From Rhizobium sp. RCAM05350 (GTDB lineage: Bacteria; Pseudomonadota; Alphaproteobacteria; Rhizobiales; Rhizobiaceae): a stretch of 64,000 nucleotides of DNA. Numbering within the stretch: the first letter of the stretch is position 1; the number at the start of each line of letters is the position of its first letter. A program made the translations under genes and the position numbers. The stretch spans positions 1,984,001 to 2,048,000 of the forward strand of contig CP087974.1 of assembly GCA_024426085.1 (NCBI GenBank), written 5' to 3'. Of the stretch, positions 43,182 through 53,225 are shown piece by piece. The notes beneath the pieces were generated by a model. It did no database searches. It was not told where the DNA came from and was given only the letters and a program-made list of their open reading frames with translations.

Positions 43182-43953
43182 ATGACGAAACCAGCCCAGG
43201 CGATTGCGGTTACAAACCTCCACAAACGTTTCGGGCCGCTCGAAGTGCTCAAGGGCGTTTCACTGACCGCGAATGAAGGCGACGTGATCGCCATCATCGG
43301 CGGCAGCAGTTCGGGCAAGTCGACCTTCCTGCGCTGTATCAACATGCTGGAACTGCCGACATCCGGTTCGGTCACGGTGCATGGCGAAACCATCGCCATG
43401 AAGAAAGACGGTCACGGCGGCCTGATGCCTTCGGATCGCAAACAGGTGCAGCGCCTGCGCACCCAGCTCGGCATGGTGTTCCAGAGCTTCAATCTCTGGC
43501 AGCACATGACCATTCTCCAGAACGTCATTGAAGTTCCGATTCATGTGCTCGGCAAATCCAAGGATGAGGCCACCGCCACCGGCGAGGCGCTGCTACGCCG
43601 TGTTGGCCTGTTCGAGAAACGCGACGCCTATCCCGCTTTCCTTTCCGGCGGCCAGCAGCAGCGCGGCGATTGCCCGTGCCTTGGCGATCCAGCCGCTGGT
43701 CATGCTGTTCGACGAGCCGACCTCGGCGCTCGATCCGCAGCTTGTCGGCGAAGTGCTGACCGTCATCGGCGACCTGGCACGAGAAAAACGGACGATGATC
43801 CTCGTCACCCACGAAATGAAATTCGCCCGCAATGTCGCCAACCACATCGTCTTCCTGGCCGATGGCGTCATCGACGAACAAGGAACGCCGGACGAGATTT
43901 TCGGCAATCCCAGGTCGGAACGCCTGAAAAAATTCATCAGCTCCATCCACTGA
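43182..43953 (+). CDS. Polar amino-acid ABC transporter ATPase (HisP/GlnQ type), one frameshift
   Basis: This ATPase of about 256 residues has Walker A IGGSSSGKS, Q-loop MVFQSFNLWQHMT, signature LSGGQQQR, Walker B VMLFDEPTSALDP, and H-loop LVTHEM. An extra G near 43669 splits the helix just after the signature. It is first in a plus-strand operon with a lysine/arginine/ornithine-type binding protein and two permeases. It faces the guanidino-degradation genes across a shared promoter gap. Confidence 0.88.
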
Positions 43954-43987
43954 AACCAAGACCACCAAAAACAAAAAGGGAAACAGC

Positions 43988-44768
43988 ATGAAAAGACGCT
44001 CAAAACCATCGCTCTGTCGTCTCGCTCGGCATTGCCGCCGCAGGTGCCGCCGCTGCCGAACCCGTTAAGGTCGGCTTTGCTGCCGAGCCCTATCCGCCGT
44101 TCACATCGCCGGATGCAGCAGGCAACTGGGAAGGCTGGGAAGTGGAGTTCCAGAAGGCGATCTGCGCCGAAGCCAAGCTCGATTGCGTGATCACGCCCGT
44201 CGCCTGGGACGGCATCATCCCGGCGCTGACCTCGAAGAAAATCGACATGATCATCGGCTCGATGTCGATCACGGAAGAGCGTCTGAAGACCATCGATTTC
44301 TCCGATAAATACTACAACACGCCGGCCGCCGTCATCGGCCCGAAGTCAGAGACTTTCGAACCGACACCGGAAGGCCTGAAAGGCAAGACCATCGGCGTTC
44401 AGGTCTCCACTATCCACCAGGAATATGCCAACAAGTATTTCGCCGAAAACGGCGTGACCGTGAAGGAATACCAGACGCAGGACGAGGCCAACAACGATCT
44501 TGCTGCCGGCCGTCTCGATGCCGTGCAGGCCGACGTGATCGCGCTCGACGCCTTCCTGAAAAGCGACCAGGGCAAGGAATGCTGCGACCTGAAAGGCATG
44601 GTCAAGGACGATCCGGCCATCCTTGGCGCCGGCGCCGGCATCGGCATCCGCAAGGGTGAGGACGAGTTGAAGGGCAAACTGAACGCCACGATCAAGGCGA
44701 TCCGCGCCAACGGCACCTACGACACGTTCTCGAAGAAGTACTTCGATTTCAACATCTACGGCGAATAA
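43988..44768 (+). CDS. Basic amino-acid-type periplasmic binding protein (SBP_bac_3), two frameshifts near the start
   Basis: This protein of about 260 residues has a signal peptide reconstructed as MKKTLKTIALS...AAGAAAAAEP. The mature part has VGFAAEPYPPFTSPDAAGNWEGWEVEFQKAICAE, DGIIPALTSKKIDMIIGSMSITEERLKTIDFSDKYY and GVQVSTIHQEYANKYF, the pattern of the LAO/HisJ/ArtJ family. Missing bases near 43995 (A-run) and 44026 disturb only the signal region. The ligand is probably arginine-like, judging from the LAO resemblance and neighbours. Confidence 0.87.
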
Positions 44769-44884
44769 GGCCTGAACCCGCAGCGGCGTCTTGTATGCCG
44801 CTGCGGCCCTCTGTTTGAATTCGACAAGCCTGAAGGCGGCGGCGGGTTGTTGCCAACGCCAGTATTCAAGGATTTTGGAACTCC

Positions 44885-45614
44885 ATGGCTGACCCGGTCT
44901 CGCTCATCAACTGGAGCCTTTTGGCACTCGAACCGCCCGGCTGGGGTGGCGCGCTGTTGCGCGGCCTGATGAATTCGGTCGAGATCGCCATCGGCGGATA
45001 TTCCTTCGGCCTGCTTCTCGGTATCGGTGGCGCATGCGGCAAGCTCTATGGCAGCGCGATCACGCGCGACCTGATGGAATGCTACACGACGATCGTGCGC
45101 GCGGTGCCGGAACTGGTTCTGATCCTGCTTCTCTATTACGCAGGCACCGACGCACTCAACTACATCCTTGGCCTCGTGGGGATCGGCGAGGTCGACATCA
45201 GCGGTCTGGTCGCCGGCATTTTTGTCATCGGTGTCGTGCAGGGCGCCTACATGACCGAAGTGCTGCGCGGCGCGATCAAGGCGGTACCGGCGGGCCAGAT
45301 CGAGGCAGGCGCGCGCCTACGGCATGTCGCCCACCAAGGTGATGACGCGGGTGACCCTGCCGGCGATGCTCCCCTATGCTATTCCCGGCCTTTCCAATCT
45401 CTGGCTGATCGCCACCAAGGACACTGCGCTCCTCGCCGTCGTCGGCTTCTCGGAGTTGACACTGGTCACCCGCCAGGCTGCCGGCGCCACCAAGGCCTAT
45501 CTGCTGTTCTTCTGCGCCGCCGGCGCCCTTTACTTGACGCTGACGCTCTTCTCGGACGTTCTCATCCGGATCATCGAGCGCCGCGCCCGGCGCGGCTTCG
45601 TGGAGCAGTCATGA
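44885..45614 (+). CDS. Amino-acid ABC transporter permease (HisQ type), one frameshift
   Basis: This permease of about 242 residues has GALLRGLMNSVEIAIGGYSFGLLLGIGG, YTTIVRAVPELVLILLLYYAG and the EAA coupling loop EAARAYGMSPTKVMTRVTLPAMLPYAIPG. An extra base near 45315 falls inside that loop. A 116-bp gap separates it from the binding-protein gene; no hairpin was clear there. Its stop overlaps the start of the next permease. Confidence 0.87.
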
Positions 45615-46453
45615 TCAAGACGACGACCACCGACGTTACCACCCACGCCATGGCGATCACGCCGGAAGACCTGCCGACAGCCGAAAGCTTCTTCAAGCCG
45701 CATCGCATCGTTCTTCTGCTCATCGCCGCCGCGCTGGTGTTCTGCATCGTCGTGTTCATGCGCTGGGAGTGGGTGCCACAATATCTGCCGCGGCTCGGCT
45801 ATGGAATTCTGGTCACGCTTGCCATGATGTTCAGCACTGCGATCTTGGGCTTTCTGCTGGCCGTGCCTCTCGGCCTCGTCCAGGTAACCGGCCCCTGGCC
45901 GCTGAAAGCGCTCGCAAAGGGCTTCTGCACGGTCATCCGCGGCACGCCGCTGTTGCTGCAACTCTGGCTTCTTTATTACGGGCTCGGCTCGCTGTTTCCC
46001 CAATTCCCGACCATCCGTCAGTCTTTCCTCTGGCCATACCTGCGCAGATCCTGGCCTTATGGCGTCGCCGCACTAACGATCTCGTTTGCGGCCTACGAGG
46101 GTGAAGTCATGCGCGGCGCCTTTGCCGGCGTTCCGGCCGGCGAGATCGAGGCGGCGCGGGCCTACGGCATGAGCCGCTGGACACTGTTTCGCCGCATCTG
46201 GCTGCCGCGCGCCATCCACCGGGCGCTGCCGACGCTGAACGGCGAGACCGTGCTACAGTTGAAAGCGACGCCGCTGGTTGCTACCTTCATTACGGTTATC
46301 GATGTCTATGCCGTCATCTCCAAGGTACGGCAGGATACCTACATTACCTACGAGCCGCTGCTGCTGCTCGCGCTGATCTATATGTGCCTGACAGGCATTC
46401 TCGTCTTCGCTTTCCGCTATCTCGAAAACCGCATACCAACCCGTGGTGCCTGA
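45611..46453 (+). CDS. Amino-acid ABC transporter permease (HisM type)
   Basis: This intact 280-residue inner-membrane permease has GYGILVTLAMMFSTAILGFLLAVPLG, FCTVIRGTPLLLQLWLLYYGLG, and EAA loop EIEAARAYGMSRWTLFRRIWLPRA. A cytoplasmic N-terminal extension of about 30 residues is present. It overlaps the HisQ-type gene (ATGA) and is separated by 1 base from the amidohydrolase gene. Confidence 0.9.
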   Translation: MIKTTTTDVTTHAMAITPEDLPTAESFFKPHRIVLLLIAAALVFCIVVFMRWEWVPQYLPRLGYGILVTLAMMFSTAILGFLLAVPLGLVQVTGPWPLKALAKGFCTVIRGTPLLLQLWLLYYGLGSLFPQFPTIRQSFLWPYLRRSWPYGVAALTISFAAYEGEVMRGAFAGVPAGEIEAARAYGMSRWTLFRRIWLPRAIHRALPTLNGETVLQLKATPLVATFITVIDVYAVISKVRQDTYITYEPLLLLALIYMCLTGILVFAFRYLENRIPTRGA

Positions 46454-46454
46454 C

Positions 46455-47622
46455 ATGACCTTGAACGTGAACCTGACCAACTCGATGCCGGAACTGGTGG
46501 CGATCCGCCGTGACCTGCATGCCCATCCGGAACTCGGGCTCGAAGAGGTCCGCACCTCCAAGTTTGTGGCCACCTGTCTCGAAGGCCTCGGCTACACCGT
46601 CACCCGCGGGCTGGCGAAGACCGGTCTCGTCGCCACGCTGAAAAACGGCACCAGCAACCGCTCGATCGGCATCCGCGCCGACATGGACGCGCTGCCGATC
46701 TTCGAGGAAACCAATCTCGACTATGCATCGAAGACCCCAGGCCTGATGCATGCCTGTGGTCATGACGGGCACACGACCATGCTTCTAGGTGCTGCCCGCG
46801 CCATTGCCGAACGCAAGAATTTCGATGGCACCGTGCATCTGATCTTCCAACCGGCCGAGGAAAACTTCGGCGGCGCCAAGATCATGATGGATGAAGGCCT
46901 GTTCGACAAATTCCCCTGCGATGCCGTGTTTGCACTCCACAACGAGCCCGGCCTGCCCTTCGGCCAGTTCGCTGCGCGAAGGCCCGATCATGGCGGCGGT
47001 CGATGAGGCGAAGATCACCGTTCACGGCCTTGGCGGCCACGGCGCCGAACCGCAAGAAACCGCCGACCCGATCGTCTGCGGCGCCTCGATCGTCATGGCC
47101 CTGCAATCGATCATCTCCCGCAATATCCATCCGATGGATCAGACCGTCATCACCGTCGGTTCGTTCCACAGCGGCTCAGCCAGCAACATCATTCCCGAAC
47201 GCGCCGAAATCGTCGTCGGCATCCGCTCCTTCGATCCGAAGGTGCGCGACGAACTGGAGCGCCGCATCCGGCTGATCGCCGAAAACCAGGCGGTAAGCTA
47301 TGGCATGACGGCAACCGTCGACTATCACCGCAGCTACGACGCAACGATCAACCACAAGGCCGAAACCGATTTCGTCCGCGATCTGGCTGTCCGCTTTGCC
47401 GGGGCCGACAAGGTCGTCGATCTCGAACGGCCGTTCATGGGCAGCGAGGACTTCGCCTATATGCTGAAGGACCGGCCGGGCACCTATTTCTTCCTCGGCT
47501 CCAGCGTCACCGGAACTGAGAAATCGCTGCATCACCCCGGTTACAATTTCAACGACGACCTGCTGCCGATTGGCGCTGCCTTCTGGACCGAACTGGCGGA
47601 AGCCTATCTCACCCGGCCATAA
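46455..47622 (+). CDS. M20-family amidohydrolase (hippurate hydrolase / N-acyl amino acid deacylase type), one frameshift
   Basis: This metallopeptidase-fold amidohydrolase of about 388 residues has IRRDLHAHPELGLEEVRT, GIRADMDALPI, MHACGHDGHTTMLLGAA (metal ligands), FQPAEENFGGAKIMMDEGLF, the dimerisation lid with VHGLGGHGAEPQETADPI and SEDFAYML. An extra base near 46977 splits it. It ends the ABC operon, so it probably deacylates an imported N-acylated amino acid, perhaps acyl-arginine. The exact substrate is not visible. Confidence 0.85.
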
Positions 47623-48162
47623 AAACTTCCAAAAAGAAAAAGCCGCAGGAATGTCCCTTCCTGCGGCAAGTCGGGACAGTGTAGGCAAAGTCTATCGCGA
47701 AAAGCGATCAGTCGAATGTTTGGGCCTGCACGCGCGGCAAAGCTTTGACCGGCGGTGCAGCCCATCTGGATCGAAGCCCGGCAAAGATACAGTTGGCATC
47801 GTGCAACAGGATCGCTTGGCAGGTTTCGTTCGTCGATAAGGGACCATAGCCAGCAGGGTTTGCGGGCGGCTTAAGCTGATGCTTAAAATTTTACGGATGT
47901 CGCATTTCAGGACGATCCGGCTAAAGTCATCCGAAACCCAGATGACTGCCAGAGCCTCGACCGGCCGGATGCAACTATGCCGCAGGTGGGCGATTGTCGC
48001 AGTGTGACATCATGGTTGCAGCGATGTCATTGACCTTTCGCGCCATTGCCGCAGACTAAGGTCCAAGGGTTCGGCACCGCGCTCACCCGCCACGGCCGGG
48101 GACAGGCCGCGACGGGCGGAGAGGCCAAGAGGCGGTAGCCTGACCCTCGAAAGGATTGTACC
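47623..48162. other. 540-bp gene-free gap before the cytochrome bd operon
   Basis: No convincing coding frame is present on either strand. It contains the hairpin at 47642-47667 and an inverted repeat TGACATC...GATGTCA (48005-48011 and 48023-48029) about 130 bp before cydA. That repeat could be a regulator site of the oxidase. The rest is ordinary GC-rich DNA. Confidence 0.55.
47642..47667. terminator. Hairpin with T-run on the minus strand
   Basis: A perfect 10-bp stem (GCCGCAGGAA / TTCCTGCGGC) has a 6-base loop, 19 bp past the amidohydrolase stop. It lacks a T-run on the plus strand but is followed by TTTTTCTTTTT on the minus strand. Confidence 0.65.
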
Positions 48163-49582
48163 GTGTTCGAGAGTTTTGACGCGACGTTGCTCGCCCGTAT
48201 CCAATTTGCCTTTACGGTGTCGTTTCACATCATCTTTCCAGCCTTCTCCATCGGCCTAGCGAGCTATCTCGCCGTGCTGGAGGCACTGTGGCTGTGGAAG
48301 AAGGATCAGGTCTACATGGACCTGTTCAATTTCTGGAAGACGATCTTTGCCGTTGCCTTCGGCATGGGCGTGGTCTCGGGCATCGTCATGTCGTACCAGT
48401 TCGGCACCAACTGGAGCGTCTTTTCCGACAAGGCCGGACCAGTTATCGGCCCACTGATGGGCTATGAAGTCCTGACAGCCTTCTTCCTGGAAGCCGGCTT
48501 CCTCGGCGTCATGCTGTTCGGCCTGCATCGCGTCGGCCCGAAACTGCATTTCCTCGCTACCTTGATGGTCGCCTTCGGTACCCTGATCTCGGCCACCTGG
48601 ATCCTGGCGGTGAATTCCTGGATGCAGACACCCGCCGGCTTTCGGCATGAACGAGGCCGGGCAATTCATTCCGCTCGACTGGTGGAAGGTGATCTTCAAT
48701 CCGTCTTTCCCCTATCGCCTGGTGCACATGGTGCTGGCTGCCTATCTCACCACCGCCTTCGTGGTCGGCGCGGTCGGCGCATGGCACCTGCTGAAGAACA
48801 CCGCCCCGCGGCGCTCGCGCACGATGTTCTCGATGGCCATGTGGATGGCGACGATCGTCGCGCCGATCCAGATCATGGCCGGCGACTTCCATGGGCTCAA
48901 CACGCTGGAACACCAGCCGGTCAAGGTCATGGCGATGGAAGGCCATTTCGACAGCCATCCGGACGGTGCGCCGCTGATCCTGTTCGGCATTCCGAACACC
49001 GCGGAAAAACGCATCGACTATGCGATCGAGATCCCGAAATTCTCCAGCCTGATCCTCAAGCATGACCTGAACGCGCCGCTGGCCGGCCTCGACACCATCC
49101 CGGACAATCTCGAGCCGCCCGTTGCTGTCGTCTTCTGGTCCTTCCGCGTCATGGTCGGCATCGGTTTCGCCATGCTCGGCATCGGCCTGTGGAGCCTGTG
49201 GTGTCGGGTGAGGGGCACGCTCGACAGCAGCGACTGGCTGCATCGGGCTGCCGTGTTGATGGGGCCGGCCGGTTTCGTCGCCGTACTCGCGGGCTGGATC
49301 ACCACCGAGGTCGGCCGCCAGCCCTATACGATCTACGGTCAGCTGCTGACGGCGAACTCGATCTCGCCGGTTGCAGCCCCCGCCGTCGCCGCCTCGCTGA
49401 TCGCCTTCATCATCGTCTACTTCCTCGTCTTCGGCGCCGGCACCTTCTACATCCTGCGGCTGATGAAGCGCCTGCCGCGCGATCCAATGCCCGACCTTGA
49501 TGACGGACCGATCAGAACCTCGGGCATCATGCCCGGCCCGGCGACCGGACACACCCATGGGAGCGCACATCATGGCCATTGA
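48163..49582 (+). CDS. cydA: Cytochrome bd-type quinol oxidase subunit I (CydA/CioA, short Q-loop), one frameshift
   Basis: This protein of about 472 residues is the catalytic subunit of a bd oxidase reducing O2 with quinol. Haem ligand regions are visible: VSFHIIFPAFSIG (His of haem b595), YRLVHMVLAAYL (His of b558), plus NSWMQTPAGF and GRQPYTIYGQL. The Q-loop is short, as in the cyanide-insensitive CIO group. The start is GTG 48163 with AAGGA 8 bases upstream. An extra base near 48645 breaks it at GF/GMNEAGQF. The C-terminus is His-rich (HTHGSAHHGH). It overlaps cydB by 11 bp. CIO oxidases sustain respiration at low O2 or under cyanide/NO. Confidence 0.92.
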
Positions 49583-50576
49583 CCTTCCCTTCATCTGGGC
49601 CGCCATCATCGCCTTTGCGGTACTCGCCTATGTCATCCTCGACGGCTTCGATCTCGGCATCGGCATCCTCTTTCCGTTCTTTCCGGAAAAACGCGACCGC
49701 GATGTGATGATGAACTCCGTCGCCCCGGTCTGGGACGGCAACGAGACCTGGCTGGTGCTCGGCGGCGGCGGTCTGCTCGCCGTCTTCCCGCTGGCCTATT
49801 CGGTCATCCTGTCAGCCCTTTACGCGCCGATCATCGCGATGGTGCTCGGCCTGGTCTTCCGCGGCGTTGCCTTCGAATACCGCTGGCGCACCAAGCGCGG
49901 CGAGTTCCTGTGGAACTGGGCCTTTGCCGGCGGTTCGATGGTTGCCGCCTTCGCGCAAGGGGTGGCGCTCGGCGCCCTGGTGCAGGGCATCCCGGTCGCC
50001 AACCGCGCCTATGCCGGAGCTTGGTGGGATTGGCTGACGCCGTTTTCCATCGCCACCGGCCTTGCCATCCTGATCGGCTATGCCCTGCTCGGCTCGACCT
50101 GGCTGATCATGAAAACCACCGGAGACCTCGCTGAAAAGGCACGCAGGATCGCCCTGCGCTCCTGCTTTGCCACCATTGCCGCCATGGGCATCGTCAGCCT
50201 GTGGACGCCGTTCCTCGAGCCGATCTACCTGGAACGCTGGTTCAGCTGGCCGACCGCGATCTTCAGCATCATCGTGCCCGTCCTGGTGCTCGGCTGCTTC
50301 GCGCTGCTGCTCACGGGCATTCGTGGCAAGCGTGATGTCCAGCCGTTTCTGGCAGCGCTCGGTCTGTTCGTCCTCGGCTTTGCCGGGATCGGCATCAGCT
50401 TCTATCCCTATATGGTGCCGCCATCGGTCACCATCTGGGATGCCGCAGCACCTGATCTGAGCCTGGCCTTCCTGTTGTGGGGTGCGGCCTTCCTCGTGCC
50501 GATCATCCTGATCTACACTGGCTATGCCTATTGGGTGTTCCATGGCAAGATCGATCCCGAGGAGGGCTATCACTGA
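49572..50576 (+). CDS. cydB: Cytochrome bd-type quinol oxidase subunit II (CydB/CioB)
   Basis: This intact 334-residue polytopic subunit II starts with DLPFIWAAIIAFAVLAYVILDGFDLGIGIL, then has SVAPVWDGNETWLVLGGGGLLAVFPLAY and GISFYPYMVPPSVTIWDAA, all subunit II landmarks. The ATG at 49572 lies inside the end of cydA. Overlap with the small subunit gene (TGATG) shows a three-gene operon. Confidence 0.93.
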   Translation: MAIDLPFIWAAIIAFAVLAYVILDGFDLGIGILFPFFPEKRDRDVMMNSVAPVWDGNETWLVLGGGGLLAVFPLAYSVILSALYAPIIAMVLGLVFRGVAFEYRWRTKRGEFLWNWAFAGGSMVAAFAQGVALGALVQGIPVANRAYAGAWWDWLTPFSIATGLAILIGYALLGSTWLIMKTTGDLAEKARRIALRSCFATIAAMGIVSLWTPFLEPIYLERWFSWPTAIFSIIVPVLVLGCFALLLTGIRGKRDVQPFLAALGLFVLGFAGIGISFYPYMVPPSVTIWDAAAPDLSLAFLLWGAAFLVPIILIYTGYAYWVFHGKIDPEEGYH

Positions 50577-50692
50577 TGGCAAGTGAAAACAGCCTGTCGA
50601 AAAAGCTCCTTTGGTTCGTCGGCCTGTGGTTTCTCGGCGTACTGACCGTCACCGTCATCGGCCTCGCCATCAAATTTTCGCTCGGCGCTTGA
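50576..50692 (+). CDS. Small bd-oxidase subunit (DUF2474, CydX-like)
   Basis: This 38-residue protein has a single membrane span (LLWFVGLWFLGVLTVTVIGLAI) after a short polar N-terminus. It starts 1 base into the cydB stop codon, behind AGGAGGG. DUF2474/CydX proteins stabilise the oxidase haems. Size, topology and position make the call good despite the short length. Confidence 0.85.
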   Translation: MASENSLSKKLLWFVGLWFLGVLTVTVIGLAIKFSLGA

Positions 50693-50896
50693 AGCGCCGG
50701 GCAACCAACCTCTCTTGCAAAGCTTCGCTCAAGTTTCCCTCGCTACTTCTAAGGCACACGTCAGCAGGCAATGGCTTCCGCTAAGAGACAGGACCGCACC
50801 CTCCTCTGCGCAGAAGGTACTTGCCTGCTGATGTGACCAGCTTCCGAAACCGCCACTCGCAGTGGTGGCTAGGCAGCGACACGCACGAGGCAAGCC

Positions 50897-52023
50897 ATGA
50901 CCAAACTTTCGATCTGCATTCCCGTGGAAACCGCCGCGCAGGACACCCTGCCGCTGGTGACGTTGCTCCTGGAGAACCAAACCGCAGACATCGAGATCGT
51001 CCTTGCAAAGCCCGCGGATATAGAACTCCCGGACGCACTCGCAGGCCTTGCCGCCAGCGATGTGCGCCTGACGGCAACCGACGCACCCGCCGGCATCACC
51101 CGCCAACTCCTATGGCGCCATGCGGCCTTGGCCGCGAAGGGCGACTGGATAACGCTGGTCAACCCCGGCGACATGATCGAAAGTGAACTGGCGACCATGG
51201 TCGCCTTTCTCGAAACCAATTCGCCTGAGGTCGATGCCCTCGCCTGGAATGCCTTTCAGATCGATCGCCATGCCGAACCCGGCAAGGCAAGCTCGGTTGC
51301 AATCCCGGCGCGCTATCACATCGACAAGCTCGACAAGACCGTCATGCTCAAGGCTTTCTTCTATTGGGAAAACAGCCTCAGCAGCCCGAAAATGCCGTTC
51401 GGCCTCTATCATGCGGCCATCCGCCGGTCGCTGCTGGATGCGCTGCTGCAATTGCCGGAACCGCAGAATTGGTCGACGCCCGTGCCTGCAATATGAATGG
51501 GCGGCCAAGGTGCTTTTGTTCGCCAATGAACTGGCCTTCTGCGCCCGGCCGATGTCGGCCATCAATATTGTTCCGTTTGTCGCACAGCCACTGCTTCATC
51601 CCTGGAACTTCCCGTTCCATTCCGGCATCGGCCTCGCCGGAGCGGTGGCAGAGGTGCAGTTTCATGTGCTGCGCGAGCTCGATACGCCCTGGTCCGGCGG
51701 CAGCGAGGCTTTCGTGCGCGCGTTGACGATCGACTGCATGATGGAGACCGGCCGCGAGGCATACAAGAACAAGGGCAACGCCTATTTCGCCGCGCTGAAG
51801 GAATTCGAAGGTGGCCGTCTTGCGCCGTTCTTCCGCCCTGAATTCCATGACGTGCGGCAAACGGATCAACGGCGCGGCCTGCATGACGGCGCGCTGCTGA
51901 TCGATCGCTTCGTCGCAGGCGCGCGACGCCAGGGAATTCTACACCACCGTCAAGCTGATGCTGGCGCCGGTCGGGCTGATCTGCGGCGGCGACCTGCGCG
52001 ACAAAGACAACAAAGCCGCATGA
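50897..52023 (+). CDS. Glycosyltransferase family 2-like protein, two frameshifts
   Basis: This cytoplasmic protein of about 374 residues has a GT-A type start (KLSICIPVETAAQDTLPLVTLLLENQ) and AKGDWITLVNPGDMIE at the nucleotide-binding site; NPGD replaces the usual DDD. It then has WAAKVLLFANELAF and ends with LMLAPVGLICGGDLRDKDNKAA. Extra bases near 51487 and 51925 break it. Its stop overlaps the aminotransferase start. It opens the plus arm of the surface-polysaccharide region, so it may add a sugar to an O-antigen or capsule. Confidence 0.75.
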
Positions 52024-53172
52024 GCCAAGCCGCGTCGAAAATCTCCTATACCCGGCCCTCGATCACCGAGCTGGAAGTCGCCTATGCGGCCGATGCTGCC
52101 GCCAATGGCTGGGGCGACCGCTGCTATGACTACATTGTTCGGTTCGAGGACGGCTTCCGCCGGCATCTCGGCGTCACCCACGCGATTGCCACATCAAGCT
52201 GCACCGGAGCCATGCATATGGGCCTTTCCGCCCTCGGCATCGGTCGCGGCGACGAGGCGATCCTCGCCGACACCAACTGGATCGCCACGGCTGCTCCCAT
52301 CGTCCATCTGGGTGCCACGCCGGTCTTCGTCGATATCCGACCCGACAGTTGGTGCATCGATCCGGCCGAGGTCGAGCGTCACATCACGCCAAAGACCAAG
52401 GCGATCATCGCCACCCATATTTACGGCAACCTCTGCGACATGGGCCGTCTCCTGGATATCGGACGCCGCCACGGCATTCCGGTCATCGAGGATGCGGCCG
52501 AGGCGATCGGCTCCGAATGGCACGGCCGCCGCGCCGGATCGATGGGTGCGTTCGGTACCTTCTCTTTTCACGGCACCAAGACGCTGACGACAGGTGAAGG
52601 CGGCATGTTCGTCACCAGCGACGACGCCCTGTTCGAGAAGGTGTTGACGCTCAGCAATCACGGCCGCGCCTGCAACCAGAAAAAGCAGTTCTGGCCCGAT
52701 GATGTCGGCTTCAAGTACAAGATGTCGAACATCCAGGCGGCCCTCGGCTGCGCCCAGCTCGAACGCATCGAAGCCCTGATTGCCCTGCAAGCGCGCCATC
52801 CTCGCCAGCTATGCCGAAAGGCTCAAAACCTATCAGAGCGTCAGCCTCAACCCGGAAAGTCCCGGCACGGTCAACGGCGCATGGATGCCGACCGCCGTCT
52901 TCGACCGAGACGCAGGTATCACCCGCGAAATGCTGCAGCAGGCGTTCAGTGCTGCCAATATCGACGCGCGTCTTTTCCATCCGCTGACCAGTCTGCCGAT
53001 GTTTTCAGACCGGCGTGAAAACCGGCATGCCTGGGATATCCCAGAACGCGCCATCAACCTGCCGAGCTATCATGACATGACCGAGGAGGAGATCGGACGC
53101 GTGACCGATGTCGTCGTTGGCTTGATCGACAGCCGGGCGGCCGGCGAAACACCCTTGGCGAAGTTCGCCTGA
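52020..53172 (+). CDS. DegT/DnrJ/EryC1/StrS sugar aminotransferase (perosamine-synthase-like), one frameshift
   Basis: This PLP enzyme of about 383 residues aminates 4-keto (or 3-keto) nucleotide sugars. It has the aromatic start YTRPSITELEVAYAADAAANGWG, ATSSCTGAMHMGLSALGI, VIEDAAEAIGSEWHGRRAGS and the PLP lysine in SFHGTKTLTTGEGG. An extra base near 52792 splits it before ILASYAERL. It overlaps the glycosyltransferase by 4 bp. With a 4,6-dehydratase at 61015-62103, a 4-amino-6-deoxyhexose is a likely product. Confidence 0.85.
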
Positions 53173-53225
53173 ACCAGTGGCGCTTATTGCGCCGCCCTCC
53201 ACACGGCCTCAGATGGCTATCCTGA

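Noticed and set aside
48557..49609. 350-codon open frame on the minus strand
   Set aside because: Antisense to cydA, no recognisable domain, His/Asp/Gly-rich shadow.
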